Both the position numbers and the translations under genes were made by a program. Below the pieces are notes generated by a model. It saw nothing but the letters and a program-made list of their open reading frames with translations, had not been told where the DNA came from and searched no databases. DNA of 64,000 nucleotides from Saccharospirillum alexandrii_A (lineage in GTDB: Bacteria; Pseudomonadota; Gammaproteobacteria; Pseudomonadales; Natronospirillaceae), in assembly GCF_043641555.1 (NCBI RefSeq), contig NZ_JBHZRJ010000003.1, positions 62,001 to 126,000 on the forward strand. Direction: 5' to 3'. Shown here in pieces: positions 24,413 through 31,996 of the stretch. Within the stretch, counting starts at the first letter, position 1. Each line of letters starts with the position of its first letter.

Positions 24413-25297
24413 TCAGTGGTTCCGGTTTAGAACATAGTTTGTCAGTGCTCGCAGGGGAGATGCCGGGTCGATGCCCAGTTGGTCGAGCGCGGCCAGGGCA
24501 GCGTCGGTGTGCTGCTGCGCCTCACGCCGGGCGCCGTCGAGACCGAGCAATTGCACGTAGGTGGATTTGTTCAGCGCCGCGTCGCTGCCCTGGGGTTTGC
24601 CCAGAGTGGCGGTATCGGCCGTGACATCAAGCATGTCGTCGGTGATTTGAAACGCAAGGCCGAGAGCCTGGCCGAAGGTGGTTAACGCTGCGCGGGTAAC
24701 GTCGGGCAGGGGGGCATTGGTACACAGGGCACCAAGATGCAGGGCCGATTCGATCAGTGCGCCGGTTTTAAGGCGGTGGATACGGGCCAGGTCGTCGAGC
24801 CCCAGTTGTTGCCCTTCTGCCTGCAGATCCAGCATCTGGCCGCCCACCATGCCGGCGTGTCCGGCCTGCCTGGCCAGAATACCGACCATGGCCAGGCGGG
24901 TGTTTGCGTCCAGGCCCGGTGTCTGGCTGAGGTGTTCAAAAGCCAGGCTTTGCAGGGCGTCGCCGGCCAGTATGGCGGTGGCTTCGTCGAAGGCCCGGTG
25001 GTTGGTGGCCTTGCCACGGCGCAGGTCGTCGTCGTCCATGGCGGGCAGATCATCGTGAATGAGGCTGTAGACGTGCATCATCTCCAATGCGGCGGCCGGA
25101 TACAGCCAGGTGTCGGGCTCGGCGCTCAGGCTTTCGGCGGCGGCACGCACCAGGGTTGGGCGCAGGCGCTTGCCGCCATCGAGCAGGGAGTAACGCATGG
25201 CCTCGACCAGCCGGCTAGCGACCGGCTGTTGCAACAGTTGATTGAGGTGCTGCTCAAGACGCTGGCGGGTATCGTTCTGAAAAGACGCAAAGGTCAT
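24413..25297 (-). CDS. ispA: Farnesyl diphosphate synthase IspA
   Basis: This polyprenyl synthetase makes farnesyl diphosphate from IPP and DMAPP in the cytoplasm. The first aspartate-rich motif DDLPAMDDDD is near residue 85, followed by RRGK; the second, QITDDMLDV, is near 215. The 294-residue length is typical. It sits 12 bases downstream of xseB and 165 bases upstream of dxs, all on the same strand. The product feeds ubiquinone and undecaprenyl phosphate synthesis. Confidence 0.96.
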   Translation of the reverse strand: MTFASFQNDTRQRLEQHLNQLLQQPVASRLVEAMRYSLLDGGKRLRPTLVRAAAESLSAEPDTWLYPAAALEMMHVYSLIHDDLPAMDDDDLRRGKATNHRAFDEATAILAGDALQSLAFEHLSQTPGLDANTRLAMVGILARQAGHAGMVGGQMLDLQAEGQQLGLDDLARIHRLKTGALIESALHLGALCTNAPLPDVTRAALTTFGQALGLAFQITDDMLDVTADTATLGKPQGSDAALNKSTYVQLLGLDGARREAQQHTDAALAALDQLGIDPASPLRALTNYVLNRNH

Positions 25298-25309
25298 TGG
25301 GGCGTTGGC

Positions 25310-25543
25310 TCACTCGGAATCGGTTAACGGGGACAGCTGCTCCTGACCGGGTTCGCCGAGCAGTACCTGCACGGTTTGCTCGGCCTGGTCGAGCGCAGAC
25401 TGGCACTCTCGCGTCAGCTTAATGCCCTGTTCAAAGGTTTTCATGGCATCGTCCAGCGACAGTTCACCGGACTCCAGCTGGCTGACCAGTGTCTCCAGCT
25501 GGCCCATTTTGGCTTCAAACGTATCGGTTTTTGGGTCGGTCAT
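25310..25543 (-). CDS. xseB: Exodeoxyribonuclease VII small subunit XseB
   Basis: This 77-residue helical protein is the small subunit of exonuclease VII. The conserved core reads FEAKMGQLETLVSQLESGEL followed by SLDDAMKTFEQGIKLTRECQ. It is placed ahead of ispA and dxs, the usual arrangement in gammaproteobacteria. The large subunit xseA is not in the window, also usual. Confidence 0.95.
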   Translation of the reverse strand: MTDPKTDTFEAKMGQLETLVSQLESGELSLDDAMKTFEQGIKLTRECQSALDQAEQTVQVLLGEPGQEQLSPLTDSE

Positions 25544-25667
25544 GTCGGGGTCCTGGGCTGTGGTGGTGGCGTAAGGTACGAAGGCAGGCCAGAGGGGTCA
25601 ACCATTTGGCGCCAGCCGATACTTTACACTCTGCTGATATTCTTTTCCCGAAACGGGCGTTTTACAG

Positions 25668-25694
25668 TCAAACAATGATCGTGCCTGCCGATAT
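25668..25694 (+). promoter_or_regulatory. Candidate sigma-28 (FliA) promoter for pomAB
   Basis: TCAA (25668-25671), 15 bases, then GCCGATAT (25687-25694). The flagellar sigma-28 consensus is TAAA-N15-GCCGATAA, so one mismatch occurs in each element and the spacing is exact. It lies about 145 bases upstream of the pomA start, on the correct strand. Confidence 0.6.
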
Positions 25695-25837
25695 ACCGGT
25701 TAAGATGGACGGAACGTCCTTGATAGCCGGGGTTGAAACAGGCCTGTAGAGCACGCTGTTCTGCCAGACTATTGCTAGACTCTTGTTAGAATAACAGGAT
25801 AGACGATTCAACGGGACCAGACCGGGAAGCTTACACT

Positions 25838-26590
25838 GTGGATTTAGCGATGATCATTGGCCTCATCGGGGCCTTTGCGATGGTTTTGATGTCGATGTTG
25901 CTGGGTGGCAATTTGGGCATGTTTGTTAACGTACCTTCCATTCTCATTGTGTTTGTCGGATCGACGTTTGTGGCAATGTCCAAATTGACCCTGGAGAAAT
26001 TTCTCGGGGTGGGAAGCGTCGTGGGAAAAGCGTTTTCCTTTAAGTTGGTGACGCCTGACGACATGATTGATGAAGTGGTTGAGCTGGCCGACGCGGCTCG
26101 CAAGGGTGGGCTGTTGTCACTGGAGGGGCGTGAAACCAGCCATGAGTTTCTCTCCAAAGGCATACAGTTGCTGGTTGATGGACATGACCCGGAAGTGGTC
26201 AAACAACTGCTCAGCAAAGACATGAAGATGACGTCAGCACGGCACGAAGAAGGGACGACCTTTTTCACCGCACTGGGTGATGTCGCTCCTGCCATGGGTA
26301 TGATCGGGACGCTAATCGGTCTGGTGGCCATGCTGGCTAACATGGATGACCCGAAGGCGATTGGTCCTGCCATGGCGGTGGCTCTGCTGACAACGCTTTA
26401 CGGATCCTTGCTGGCAACGGTGGTCGCGATTCCAATCGCCGATAAACTCAGATTCCGGGCGTTGGAAGAAGAGCGCATTCAAAAGATGGTCATTGACGGG
26501 TTGCTGTCCATTCAGGCAGGACAAAACCCGCGAATTATCGAGTCCATGCTCAAGAGTTACCTACCGACATCCAAACGCGGAGCTGAATGA
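25838..26590 (+). CDS. pomA: Flagellar stator protein PomA (MotA family)
   Basis: This is the stator channel subunit of the flagellar motor, 250 residues with four membrane helices (about 2-22, 28-50, 148-168 and 180-202). The sequence MDLAMIIGLIGAFAMVLMSM and the short cytoplasmic loop match the PomA subgroup, usually sodium-driven, more than proton-driven MotA. It starts with GTG at 25838 with GGGAA upstream; the next in-frame ATG would remove four conserved residues. pomB follows 18 bases later. Confidence 0.92.
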   Translation: MDLAMIIGLIGAFAMVLMSMLLGGNLGMFVNVPSILIVFVGSTFVAMSKLTLEKFLGVGSVVGKAFSFKLVTPDDMIDEVVELADAARKGGLLSLEGRETSHEFLSKGIQLLVDGHDPEVVKQLLSKDMKMTSARHEEGTTFFTALGDVAPAMGMIGTLIGLVAMLANMDDPKAIGPAMAVALLTTLYGSLLATVVAIPIADKLRFRALEEERIQKMVIDGLLSIQAGQNPRIIESMLKSYLPTSKRGAE

Positions 26591-26608
26591 CATGGCGGTG
26601 GTCATCTG

Positions 26609-27574
26609 ATGAGCGACGAATTTGAAGACGACTGTCCCGAATGCAAGAAAGGGCTGCCAGCCTGGATGGCCACTTTTTCTGACTTGATGGCACTGTTGAT
26701 GTGCTTTTTTGTGCTGTTACTGTCCTTTTCGGAGATGGATGCGCTCAAGTTCAAACGCCTGGCCGGGTCTTTGCGCAATGCGTTTGGTGTTCAGGCCGAA
26801 CTTCAGTTCAATGAAGTGCCCAAGGGCACCAGCATCATTGCCCAGGAATTCAGCCCGGGCCGCCCGGATCCGACGCCCCTGAACGTTATCCGTCAGGATA
26901 CCGTCGATGACTTGCGCGACTCGCTGGAGATACTTTGCCAGGATACGACCCTGATGCAGGAAGAGGCTGAAGGTGAGTCCGGCTTGCAGTCACGCCAGGT
27001 GCGGGTGTCGGACGCCGAGGCACAACGCCAGGTGGAAGAGCAGGCAGAGCGGATAGCCGAGGCTCTGGCTGATGTCATTGCCGACGGCATGCTCGATATC
27101 GAAACCGTTAATCAGACGATCATTATTCGGGTGCGCGAACAGTCGTTCGGCGCGGGAACCGACTTCGTTGCCGATGAATACTTACCCATTCTTGACCGCG
27201 TTCGGGATTTGCTGGTGACGGTACCCGGTACCCTGTCAATTGAAGGCCATACCGACGATATACCCATCGCGACTGCGCGCTTTCGCAGTAACTGGTTGCT
27301 CAGTTCAGCCCGGGCCTTATCGGTTGCCGAATACCTCTGGGCCGCTCCGGAGATGAGTGAAGACCGCTTTACCATCGTCGGGCACGGTTCAACCAAGCCC
27401 ATTGCCAGTAACGATACGCCGGAAGGTCGTGCTACCAACCGCCGGGTAGAGATTATTGTGCGCCAGGACAATCCGGATTTTGAAGGCGAAGTCACCCCGG
27501 AAGACGAGCAGGGTGAGAGTGTCGACCCCGGCGATCCATCCCTGTTCGGTCTGGACCCGGCCGACATCTTCTAA
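26609..27574 (+). CDS. pomB: Flagellar stator protein PomB (MotB family)
   Basis: This is the peptidoglycan-anchored stator subunit, 321 residues. A single membrane helix (about 22-45) carries the ion-binding Asp25 in ATFSDLMALLMCFFVLLLSF. A linker precedes the C-terminal OmpA-like peptidoglycan-binding domain (about 160-290, IEGHTDDIP...RFRSNWLLSSARA). The N-terminal CPECKKGLPAWM is characteristic of PomB. It is co-transcribed with pomA. Confidence 0.93.
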   Translation: MSDEFEDDCPECKKGLPAWMATFSDLMALLMCFFVLLLSFSEMDALKFKRLAGSLRNAFGVQAELQFNEVPKGTSIIAQEFSPGRPDPTPLNVIRQDTVDDLRDSLEILCQDTTLMQEEAEGESGLQSRQVRVSDAEAQRQVEEQAERIAEALADVIADGMLDIETVNQTIIIRVREQSFGAGTDFVADEYLPILDRVRDLLVTVPGTLSIEGHTDDIPIATARFRSNWLLSSARALSVAEYLWAAPEMSEDRFTIVGHGSTKPIASNDTPEGRATNRRVEIIVRQDNPDFEGEVTPEDEQGESVDPGDPSLFGLDPADIF

Positions 27575-27744
27575 TCCACCCGCCCCTCTTTAATACGCAG
27601 TCAGGCGAGTGCGAATGCCAGTGATTTGACTTTTCGTAGGTGTTTTTCACGGTTCAACGCGTCAAATAGATGCCGATCTGCCAGGAGACGCGGTTTCTAT
27701 TGATGAACATGGGTAGATAGTGTGAGCTACCTCTCGATTTTGCG

Positions 27745-27892
27745 ATGGAACGCTGCGTCCATGAGTGGGCTCGTCGTACCCTGTTAAGGGTCACGGTAAC
27801 CTCCAGAGGGGTGGAAAATCGGGGCCAGTTGGCCGATGTCTCATGCCCACCCTTTTATCTGAATCTGTCGTCATCCAGGCTGCGCCTGGCTG
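27745..27892 (+). ncRNA. Highly structured leader or small RNA upstream of the TRAP binding protein
   Basis: Several hairpins are packed in about 150 bases: ATGGA/TCCAT (27745-27762), ACCCT/AGGGT (27778-27791), CCTC/GAGG (27800-27809), GGCCA/TGGCC (27824-27835) and CCAGGC/GCCTGG (27878-27892). GTGGGC (27765-27770) can pair with GCCCAC (27845-27850) and would close the three central hairpins into a branched fold. It may be a 5' leader of the downstream gene or a separate RNA; I do not recognise a known riboswitch. The rest of the 410-base gap (27575-27984) shows nothing further. Confidence 0.4.
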
Positions 27893-27984
27893 GCACTGGT
27901 CACCTCAAACAACAACGATTACGACTGAGTCATGTTTCAGCCCGGGCTGTTGATGGCCTGTCTGCTTTAAGGAGCGTTCATACT

Positions 27985-29058
27985 ATGAAGGATAGCAACC
28001 ACCGGTTAGCTGTGAAGCCGGTTAAACGCCTGCCTCTGATCTGCCTGGTCGTAACCAGTCTGGTCAGCCTGGTAAGCACGGCTCAGGCGGAGGAGTTCCA
28101 GTTTCGGTTGCATCACTTTTTAGGCCCGGACTCACCGGCTCAGAAAGTACTGCTGGAGCCCTGGGCCGAGCGAATTCGCGAGCAAAGCAACGGCCGCATC
28201 GATATCAGCATTCACCCGGCAATGTCGCTGGGCGGGGCGCCCCCAACGCTGGTGAATCAGGTTGAGTCCGGTGAAGTGGACATGGTGTGGACACTGGCCG
28301 GTTATACACCGGGCCGCTTTCCCCGTACCGAAGTTTTCGAGCTGCCTGCGGTGCATTTTCGCAGCGCCTATGCCACCAACCGGGCGATTTTTGCCAATTT
28401 TGATCTGATTGAGGCCGACTATCAGGGGCTGAAGCCACTGCTGGTGCACGTGCACGCCGGCAATGCGATTCAGATGGCCAATCAGAACGTGACCGAACCC
28501 TCTGATTTGCGCGGTTTGACCATTCGTACCCCCTCACGCACCGGTGGCTGGCTGATCGATGCCTGGCAGGCCGAGCAGGCCGCCATGCCAGCGCCCCGCA
28601 TTCGGGATGCCCTGGCCGATGGCAGTATTGATGGTGCTCTGATCCCGTTCGAGGTGTTTTCCTCAATCGGTCTTGAAGGACTGGTGGGTCATTCGACAAT
28701 AGGGTCGGACGGCAGCCGCTTCGGCACCTCGGTGTTCCTGTTTCTGATGAATCAAAGCCAGTTCGATGCCTTGCCTGCCGACCTGCAGCAGGTCATCGAC
28801 GACAACATCGGCATTGATTTCGTGAAGGAGATGGGTCTCGCCTGGGATGATCTGGAGGTGCCTGGCCGGATGGTTCAATATGAAAATCTGACCAAGTTGC
28901 CGGTCGATGAGATCTACGCCTTTGAAGACCTCAGCGAGCAGGTCGTGCAACGCTGGATCGAAGACGTCTCGACGCAGGGTATCGATGGTCGTCTGCTGGT
29001 GGACGAAGCGCGACGCTACATAGCCCGCTATTCCCGCATTATCACTACGCTCGATTAA
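27985..29058 (+). CDS. TRAP transporter solute-binding protein (DctP family), orphan
   Basis: This is the periplasmic binding protein of a TRAP dicarboxylate/carboxylate transporter, 357 residues. The start ATG 27985 has AAGGAG 9 bases upstream; a longer open frame to 27745 is not credible because it crosses a structured leader. A signal peptide runs to about residue 37 (TAQA), and the mature protein starts EEFQFRLHHFLGPDSPAQ. The conserved ligand arginine is probably in LTIRTPSRTGG. No DctQ or DctM membrane subunits are adjacent, so its partners are encoded elsewhere. Confidence 0.9.
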   Translation: MKDSNHRLAVKPVKRLPLICLVVTSLVSLVSTAQAEEFQFRLHHFLGPDSPAQKVLLEPWAERIREQSNGRIDISIHPAMSLGGAPPTLVNQVESGEVDMVWTLAGYTPGRFPRTEVFELPAVHFRSAYATNRAIFANFDLIEADYQGLKPLLVHVHAGNAIQMANQNVTEPSDLRGLTIRTPSRTGGWLIDAWQAEQAAMPAPRIRDALADGSIDGALIPFEVFSSIGLEGLVGHSTIGSDGSRFGTSVFLFLMNQSQFDALPADLQQVIDDNIGIDFVKEMGLAWDDLEVPGRMVQYENLTKLPVDEIYAFEDLSEQVVQRWIEDVSTQGIDGRLLVDEARRYIARYSRIITTLD

Positions 29059-29077
29059 CCAACCCCGCATGGGTCAA

Positions 29078-29103
29078 CCCCGGGTGGATACCTTCCCCCG
29101 GGG
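29078..29103. terminator. Hairpin between convergent TRAP and pfkA genes
   Basis: CCCCGGG (29078-29084) and CCCGGGG (29097-29103) form a strong 7-bp stem in the 51 bases between two convergent stop codons. There is no T-run, so intrinsic termination is uncertain, but position favours a bidirectional end. Confidence 0.4.
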
Positions 29104-29109
29104 AGCCTG

Positions 29110-30072
29110 TCAGGCCAGCAATTTGGTCAGGTCGTACAGGTCCTGTTTGAACGGGCGGGGCATATTTTCAATGGCATCGATAATGTCATGATGCACCAGA
29201 CGGTTGCTTTGCAGCCCCACGCAACGGCCGCCGTGACCCTCCATCAGTAACTCAACCGCATAGGCACCCATTTGGCTGGCCATTACCCGGTCGAACGCGC
29301 AGGGGACGCCGCCGCGCTGAATGTGCCCCAGTATGGTAGCCCGGGTTTCGAGACCGGTTCGCGCTTCGATGCGCTTGGCCAGAGCACTGACGTCGGTCAC
29401 ATGCTCGGTAATGGCGATGATGGAGTGCTTCTTGCCGGTGATGACGTTGTTGGCAACGGTCTTGATCAGCGATGCCTCGTCAAAGCCTTTTTCGGGCACA
29501 ATGGTGTATTCAGCCCCGCCCCCGATAGACGCCATAATAGTCAGGTCACCGCAGTACCGGCCCATGATTTCGACAATGGATATGCGATTGTGCGACGAGC
29601 AGGTATCGCGCAACCGGTCGATGGCGTCGAGCACGGTGTTCAGCGCCGTGTGAAAGCCAATGGTGTAGTCGGTTCCAGCGACGTCGTTGTCGATCGTTCC
29701 GGGCAGGCCAACGCAGGGGAAACCCATTTCAGTCAGTCGCTTGGCGCCCATGTAGGAGCCATCGCCGCCGATCACAACCAGGGCATCGATGTCATGCTTG
29801 CGCAGGTTGTCGATGCATTCGCGCCGAACCGATTCTTCCTTGAATTCCGGAAATCGGGCCGACCCCAGAAAGGTGCCACCGCGATTGATCATGTCTGACA
29901 CGTCCTGGCGTTTCAGCGGTTTGATCCGGTCGAGATGGAGGCCCAGATAACCATCCCGAATGCCATAAACCTCCAGATCCTTAACGATGGCATTGCGTAC
30001 CACGGCCCTGATCGCCGCGTTCATGCCAGGCGCGTCGCCACCGCTGGTTAACACTCCGATTTTTTTAATCAT
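29110..30072 (-). CDS. pfkA: ATP-dependent 6-phosphofructokinase PfkA
   Basis: This glycolytic enzyme phosphorylates fructose 6-phosphate. Visible motifs are GGDAPGMNAAIR (11-22), GGDGS (about 102-106), PGTIDND with catalytic Asp (about 125-131) and EIMGR. Gly-Gly-Asp-Gly in the nucleotide site indicates an ATP rather than a pyrophosphate enzyme. The 320-residue length equals that of E. coli PfkA. It is monocistronic as far as can be seen; the upstream gap holds copy C of the branched repeat. Confidence 0.96.
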   Translation of the reverse strand: MIKKIGVLTSGGDAPGMNAAIRAVVRNAIVKDLEVYGIRDGYLGLHLDRIKPLKRQDVSDMINRGGTFLGSARFPEFKEESVRRECIDNLRKHDIDALVVIGGDGSYMGAKRLTEMGFPCVGLPGTIDNDVAGTDYTIGFHTALNTVLDAIDRLRDTCSSHNRISIVEIMGRYCGDLTIMASIGGGAEYTIVPEKGFDEASLIKTVANNVITGKKHSIIAITEHVTDVSALAKRIEARTGLETRATILGHIQRGGVPCAFDRVMASQMGAYAVELLMEGHGGRCVGLQSNRLVHHDIIDAIENMPRPFKQDLYDLTKLLA

Positions 30073-30260
30073 GGCTGCACAACCTATACAGGCTCCGGCT
30101 CACCGGGTTCGTAAAATGAATTAAGCCAGTGAGCCGGGCAATAGTAGAGAGTTCACTCAGCAGAATGTAACAAAATTACAGGTTCGGTGGCGAGTTTTTC
30201 CCGAAGCGTGTTTTTTATCCGACTGGGTAATGCGGTTTTTGGTTGGGCCAGCGATATGAG

Positions 30261-30385
30261 TGGCGGCTGCCGGGTAGGTTCATACAGGGAAGTCCGCAGC
30301 ATGGATGCTGCGGTCTAGGCCCCATGGATGGGTTGAGTGGGCGGCATTCCGCCCGACCCTGTATGAGCCTACCCGGTGGCCGTCA
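30261..30385 (+). repeat. Branched-hairpin repeat, copy C
   Basis: This 125 bp element has 29-base arms (30261-30289 and 30357-30385): 25 Watson-Crick pairs, and the other four positions G-U on the plus strand. Three stems branch from it: CCGCAGCA/TGCTGCGG (30294-30313), CCCAT/ATGGG, and GGGCGG/CCGCCC (absent from copies A and B). It occupies the middle of the 364-base gap (30073-30436) between pfkA and the SDR gene; the rest of the gap is AT-rich and should contain the pfkA promoter. Confidence 0.8.
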
Positions 30386-30436
30386 CGGGCCCCTGGCAAC
30401 AACTGGTACTCGGCGCGATTGGCTGTAAGTACACCT

Positions 30437-31141
30437 CTACCAAGGTAGTAAACTTCCATCCCAGCTTAAAAAAGCGCCACTGTCTTTAGGCTGGGCGTTG
30501 TCGATTAGCTGAGCCAGCCGCTGCCCGGTGTAATCCGGGCTGTGTAGTTGGCCTTCGGGAAGGCGCTTTTGAAACGGAGCCGACAGCCTTGAATCGGTGG
30601 TGCCGGGGTGGAGGGTCAGCAGGGAGCTTTGCGGCAGGCGGTGACGCCATTCGATGGCAGTGGTGCGTACCAGCATGTTGAGGGCGGCCTTGCTGGCCCG
30701 GTAGCTGTACCAGCCGCCGAGCTTGTTATCGCTGATGGACCCTACCTTGGCTGATATCACCGCCAGGGTAACAGCCTGGTCTCGCCGGGCCCGGGTAGTG
30801 ACGGCGGCGGCCAGTTCGCCAAAGGGTTGGGTGTTGGTGGCGATGGAACGGGCAAACCAGTCGCGGTCGAAGCGGGTGATGCTTTTCTCCGGCTGATGAT
30901 CCGCATCGTGCAGTATGCCGCTGCAGAGCACGATGGTCTCGGGCAGGTCGGGCCCTACGGCATCGAGCAGGTCATCGGCCCAGCCGGGCTGCAGTACATT
31001 ACAGGGCAGCCAGCGCAGGTGGCTCTGCCCAGTTGGCTCTGAAGGGTGGTGCTGGTGGTAGGTTCCTACCCGCTCACTCTGCTCCCAGGCCGCTAACAGG
31101 CCCTGACCAACACCGCCACTGGCACCGATGATCAGTTTCAT
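30437..31141 (-). CDS. Short-chain dehydrogenase/reductase (CsgA-like SDR)
   Basis: This is a 234-residue NAD(P)-dependent SDR. The cofactor motif LIIGASGGVGQGLLAAW is at the N-terminus, and the catalytic Tyr-x-x-x-Lys appears as YSYRASKAALN. Start ATG 31141 is chosen because it gives the Rossmann motif directly and overlaps the stop of the upstream DUF3429 gene (ATGA); a longer frame reaching 31267 has no family support. It resembles the CsgA/YgfF-type reductases of unknown substrate. It is the last gene of a three-gene operon. Confidence 0.87.
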   Translation of the reverse strand: MKLIIGASGGVGQGLLAAWEQSERVGTYHQHHPSEPTGQSHLRWLPCNVLQPGWADDLLDAVGPDLPETIVLCSGILHDADHQPEKSITRFDRDWFARSIATNTQPFGELAAAVTTRARRDQAVTLAVISAKVGSISDNKLGGWYSYRASKAALNMLVRTTAIEWRHRLPQSSLLTLHPGTTDSRLSAPFQKRLPEGQLHSPDYTGQRLAQLIDNAQPKDSGAFLSWDGSLLPW

Positions 31142-31563
31142 GAAGCGGCTCCAATCAGGGCGGCGGCCGCAGGCACATGGCTGGCTGCAACACTCCAGCT
31201 CAACAGGGTACGTAGCCGACGGTAGTCGGGTGTGTAGATGGTGAAAAAGCGGTCTTTTTCCTGCCACCAGAGTACCGGGTAGGCAATGCCCAGTAGCACC
31301 AGAGCGATGGCGGGCGGCAGAAACAGGGCCAGCCAGGCGAGCAGGAAATAGCCCATGGTGAGGTTGAGTGTGCGCCGGTTCCGCCGGGTATCCTGGCTGG
31401 CACTCTGCACCCAGAGGCTGCCAGACAGAAAGCTCAGAATCAGGGCACTGAAACTGATGTACACCTCAACCCATCCTGGGTTGATAAACAGCAACAGGGC
31501 ACCTGCCCAGAAAAACAGCAGGCCACCGAGAGACCAGAACAGCAGGGTTTGGGTGGGCGTCAT
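31138..31563 (-). CDS. DUF3429 family membrane protein
   Basis: This is a 141-residue inner-membrane protein with about four to five hydrophobic helices (10-28, 33-50, 68-90 and further). The end RRLRTLLSWSVAASHVPAAAALI fits the DUF3429 pattern. No function is known for the family. It overlaps the DUF6482 gene before it and the SDR gene after it by 4 bases each, so the three are translationally coupled. Confidence 0.8.
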   Translation of the reverse strand: MTPTQTLLFWSLGGLLFFWAGALLLFINPGWVEVYISFSALILSFLSGSLWVQSASQDTRRNRRTLNLTMGYFLLAWLALFLPPAIALVLLGIAYPVLWWQEKDRFFTIYTPDYRRLRTLLSWSVAASHVPAAAALIGAAS

Positions 31564-31880
31564 ACATCAGCCTCCGGGTTGTCGGGTTGGTGCAGGCGCA
31601 GCGGCACACGGAGGGTGTTGTCGGTATCGTCCAGGCCGATCATTTCGCCAAACGCCGACCGGTGAACCAGTTCTGCCTGATCCAGCGGTAATTGTTGCAG
31701 CAGGCTGCGCACGCCGGGCAGTGACTTCAGCTGAACCGGCCGACCTGCGTCGTCAGTCAGCAGGTGCCCGCGCTTAGCGTCGAAGAGGTGAATCTGGTAA
31801 AAAGTGCCCATCAATGCTTCCACTTCGGCCAAGTGAAAACGGGTGTTGTGCTGCCGGGCCTGCTTCAGTGTGAGTGACAT
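31560..31880 (-). CDS. DUF6482-like small protein
   Basis: This is a soluble 106-residue protein. It resembles the DUF6482 family known in Pseudomonas: the pattern of a GRPVQLKSLPGVRSLLQQLP stretch followed by AELVHRSAFGEMIGLD is shared. The start is ambiguous: ATG 31880 (MSLTLKQ) matches the family start and has GGAA upstream, while ATG 31892 adds four residues. No function is known. First gene of the DUF6482-DUF3429-SDR operon, divergent from parA. Confidence 0.75.
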   Translation of the reverse strand: MSLTLKQARQHNTRFHLAEVEALMGTFYQIHLFDAKRGHLLTDDAGRPVQLKSLPGVRSLLQQLPLDQAELVHRSAFGEMIGLDDTDNTLRVPLRLHQPDNPEADV

Positions 31881-31996
31881 TCCGGGTTCCATTAAAGCCT
31901 TCGCCTTATCTACGGATATCTGTCGAATTCGGCTTACTCTGGAGCCTTTGGGGTTATCGTGGTGTAATCAGGGTTCGGTGTTCAGGAGCCAGAGCT

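Noticed and set aside
27745..27984. 80-codon N-terminal extension of the TRAP binding protein
   Set aside because: It lacks a ribosome-binding site, crosses several hairpins and would put a signal peptide in the middle of the protein; AAGGAG before ATG 27985 decides the start.
29078..29103. Strong intrinsic terminator between the TRAP and pfkA genes
   Set aside because: The stem is strong, but neither strand has a T-run, so only a low-confidence terminator is reported.
30261..30385. Branched repeat as a tRNA or tmRNA
   Set aside because: Cloverleaf-like drawing is possible, but there is no CCA end, T-loop TTCGA or anticodon arm; the arms are far too long.
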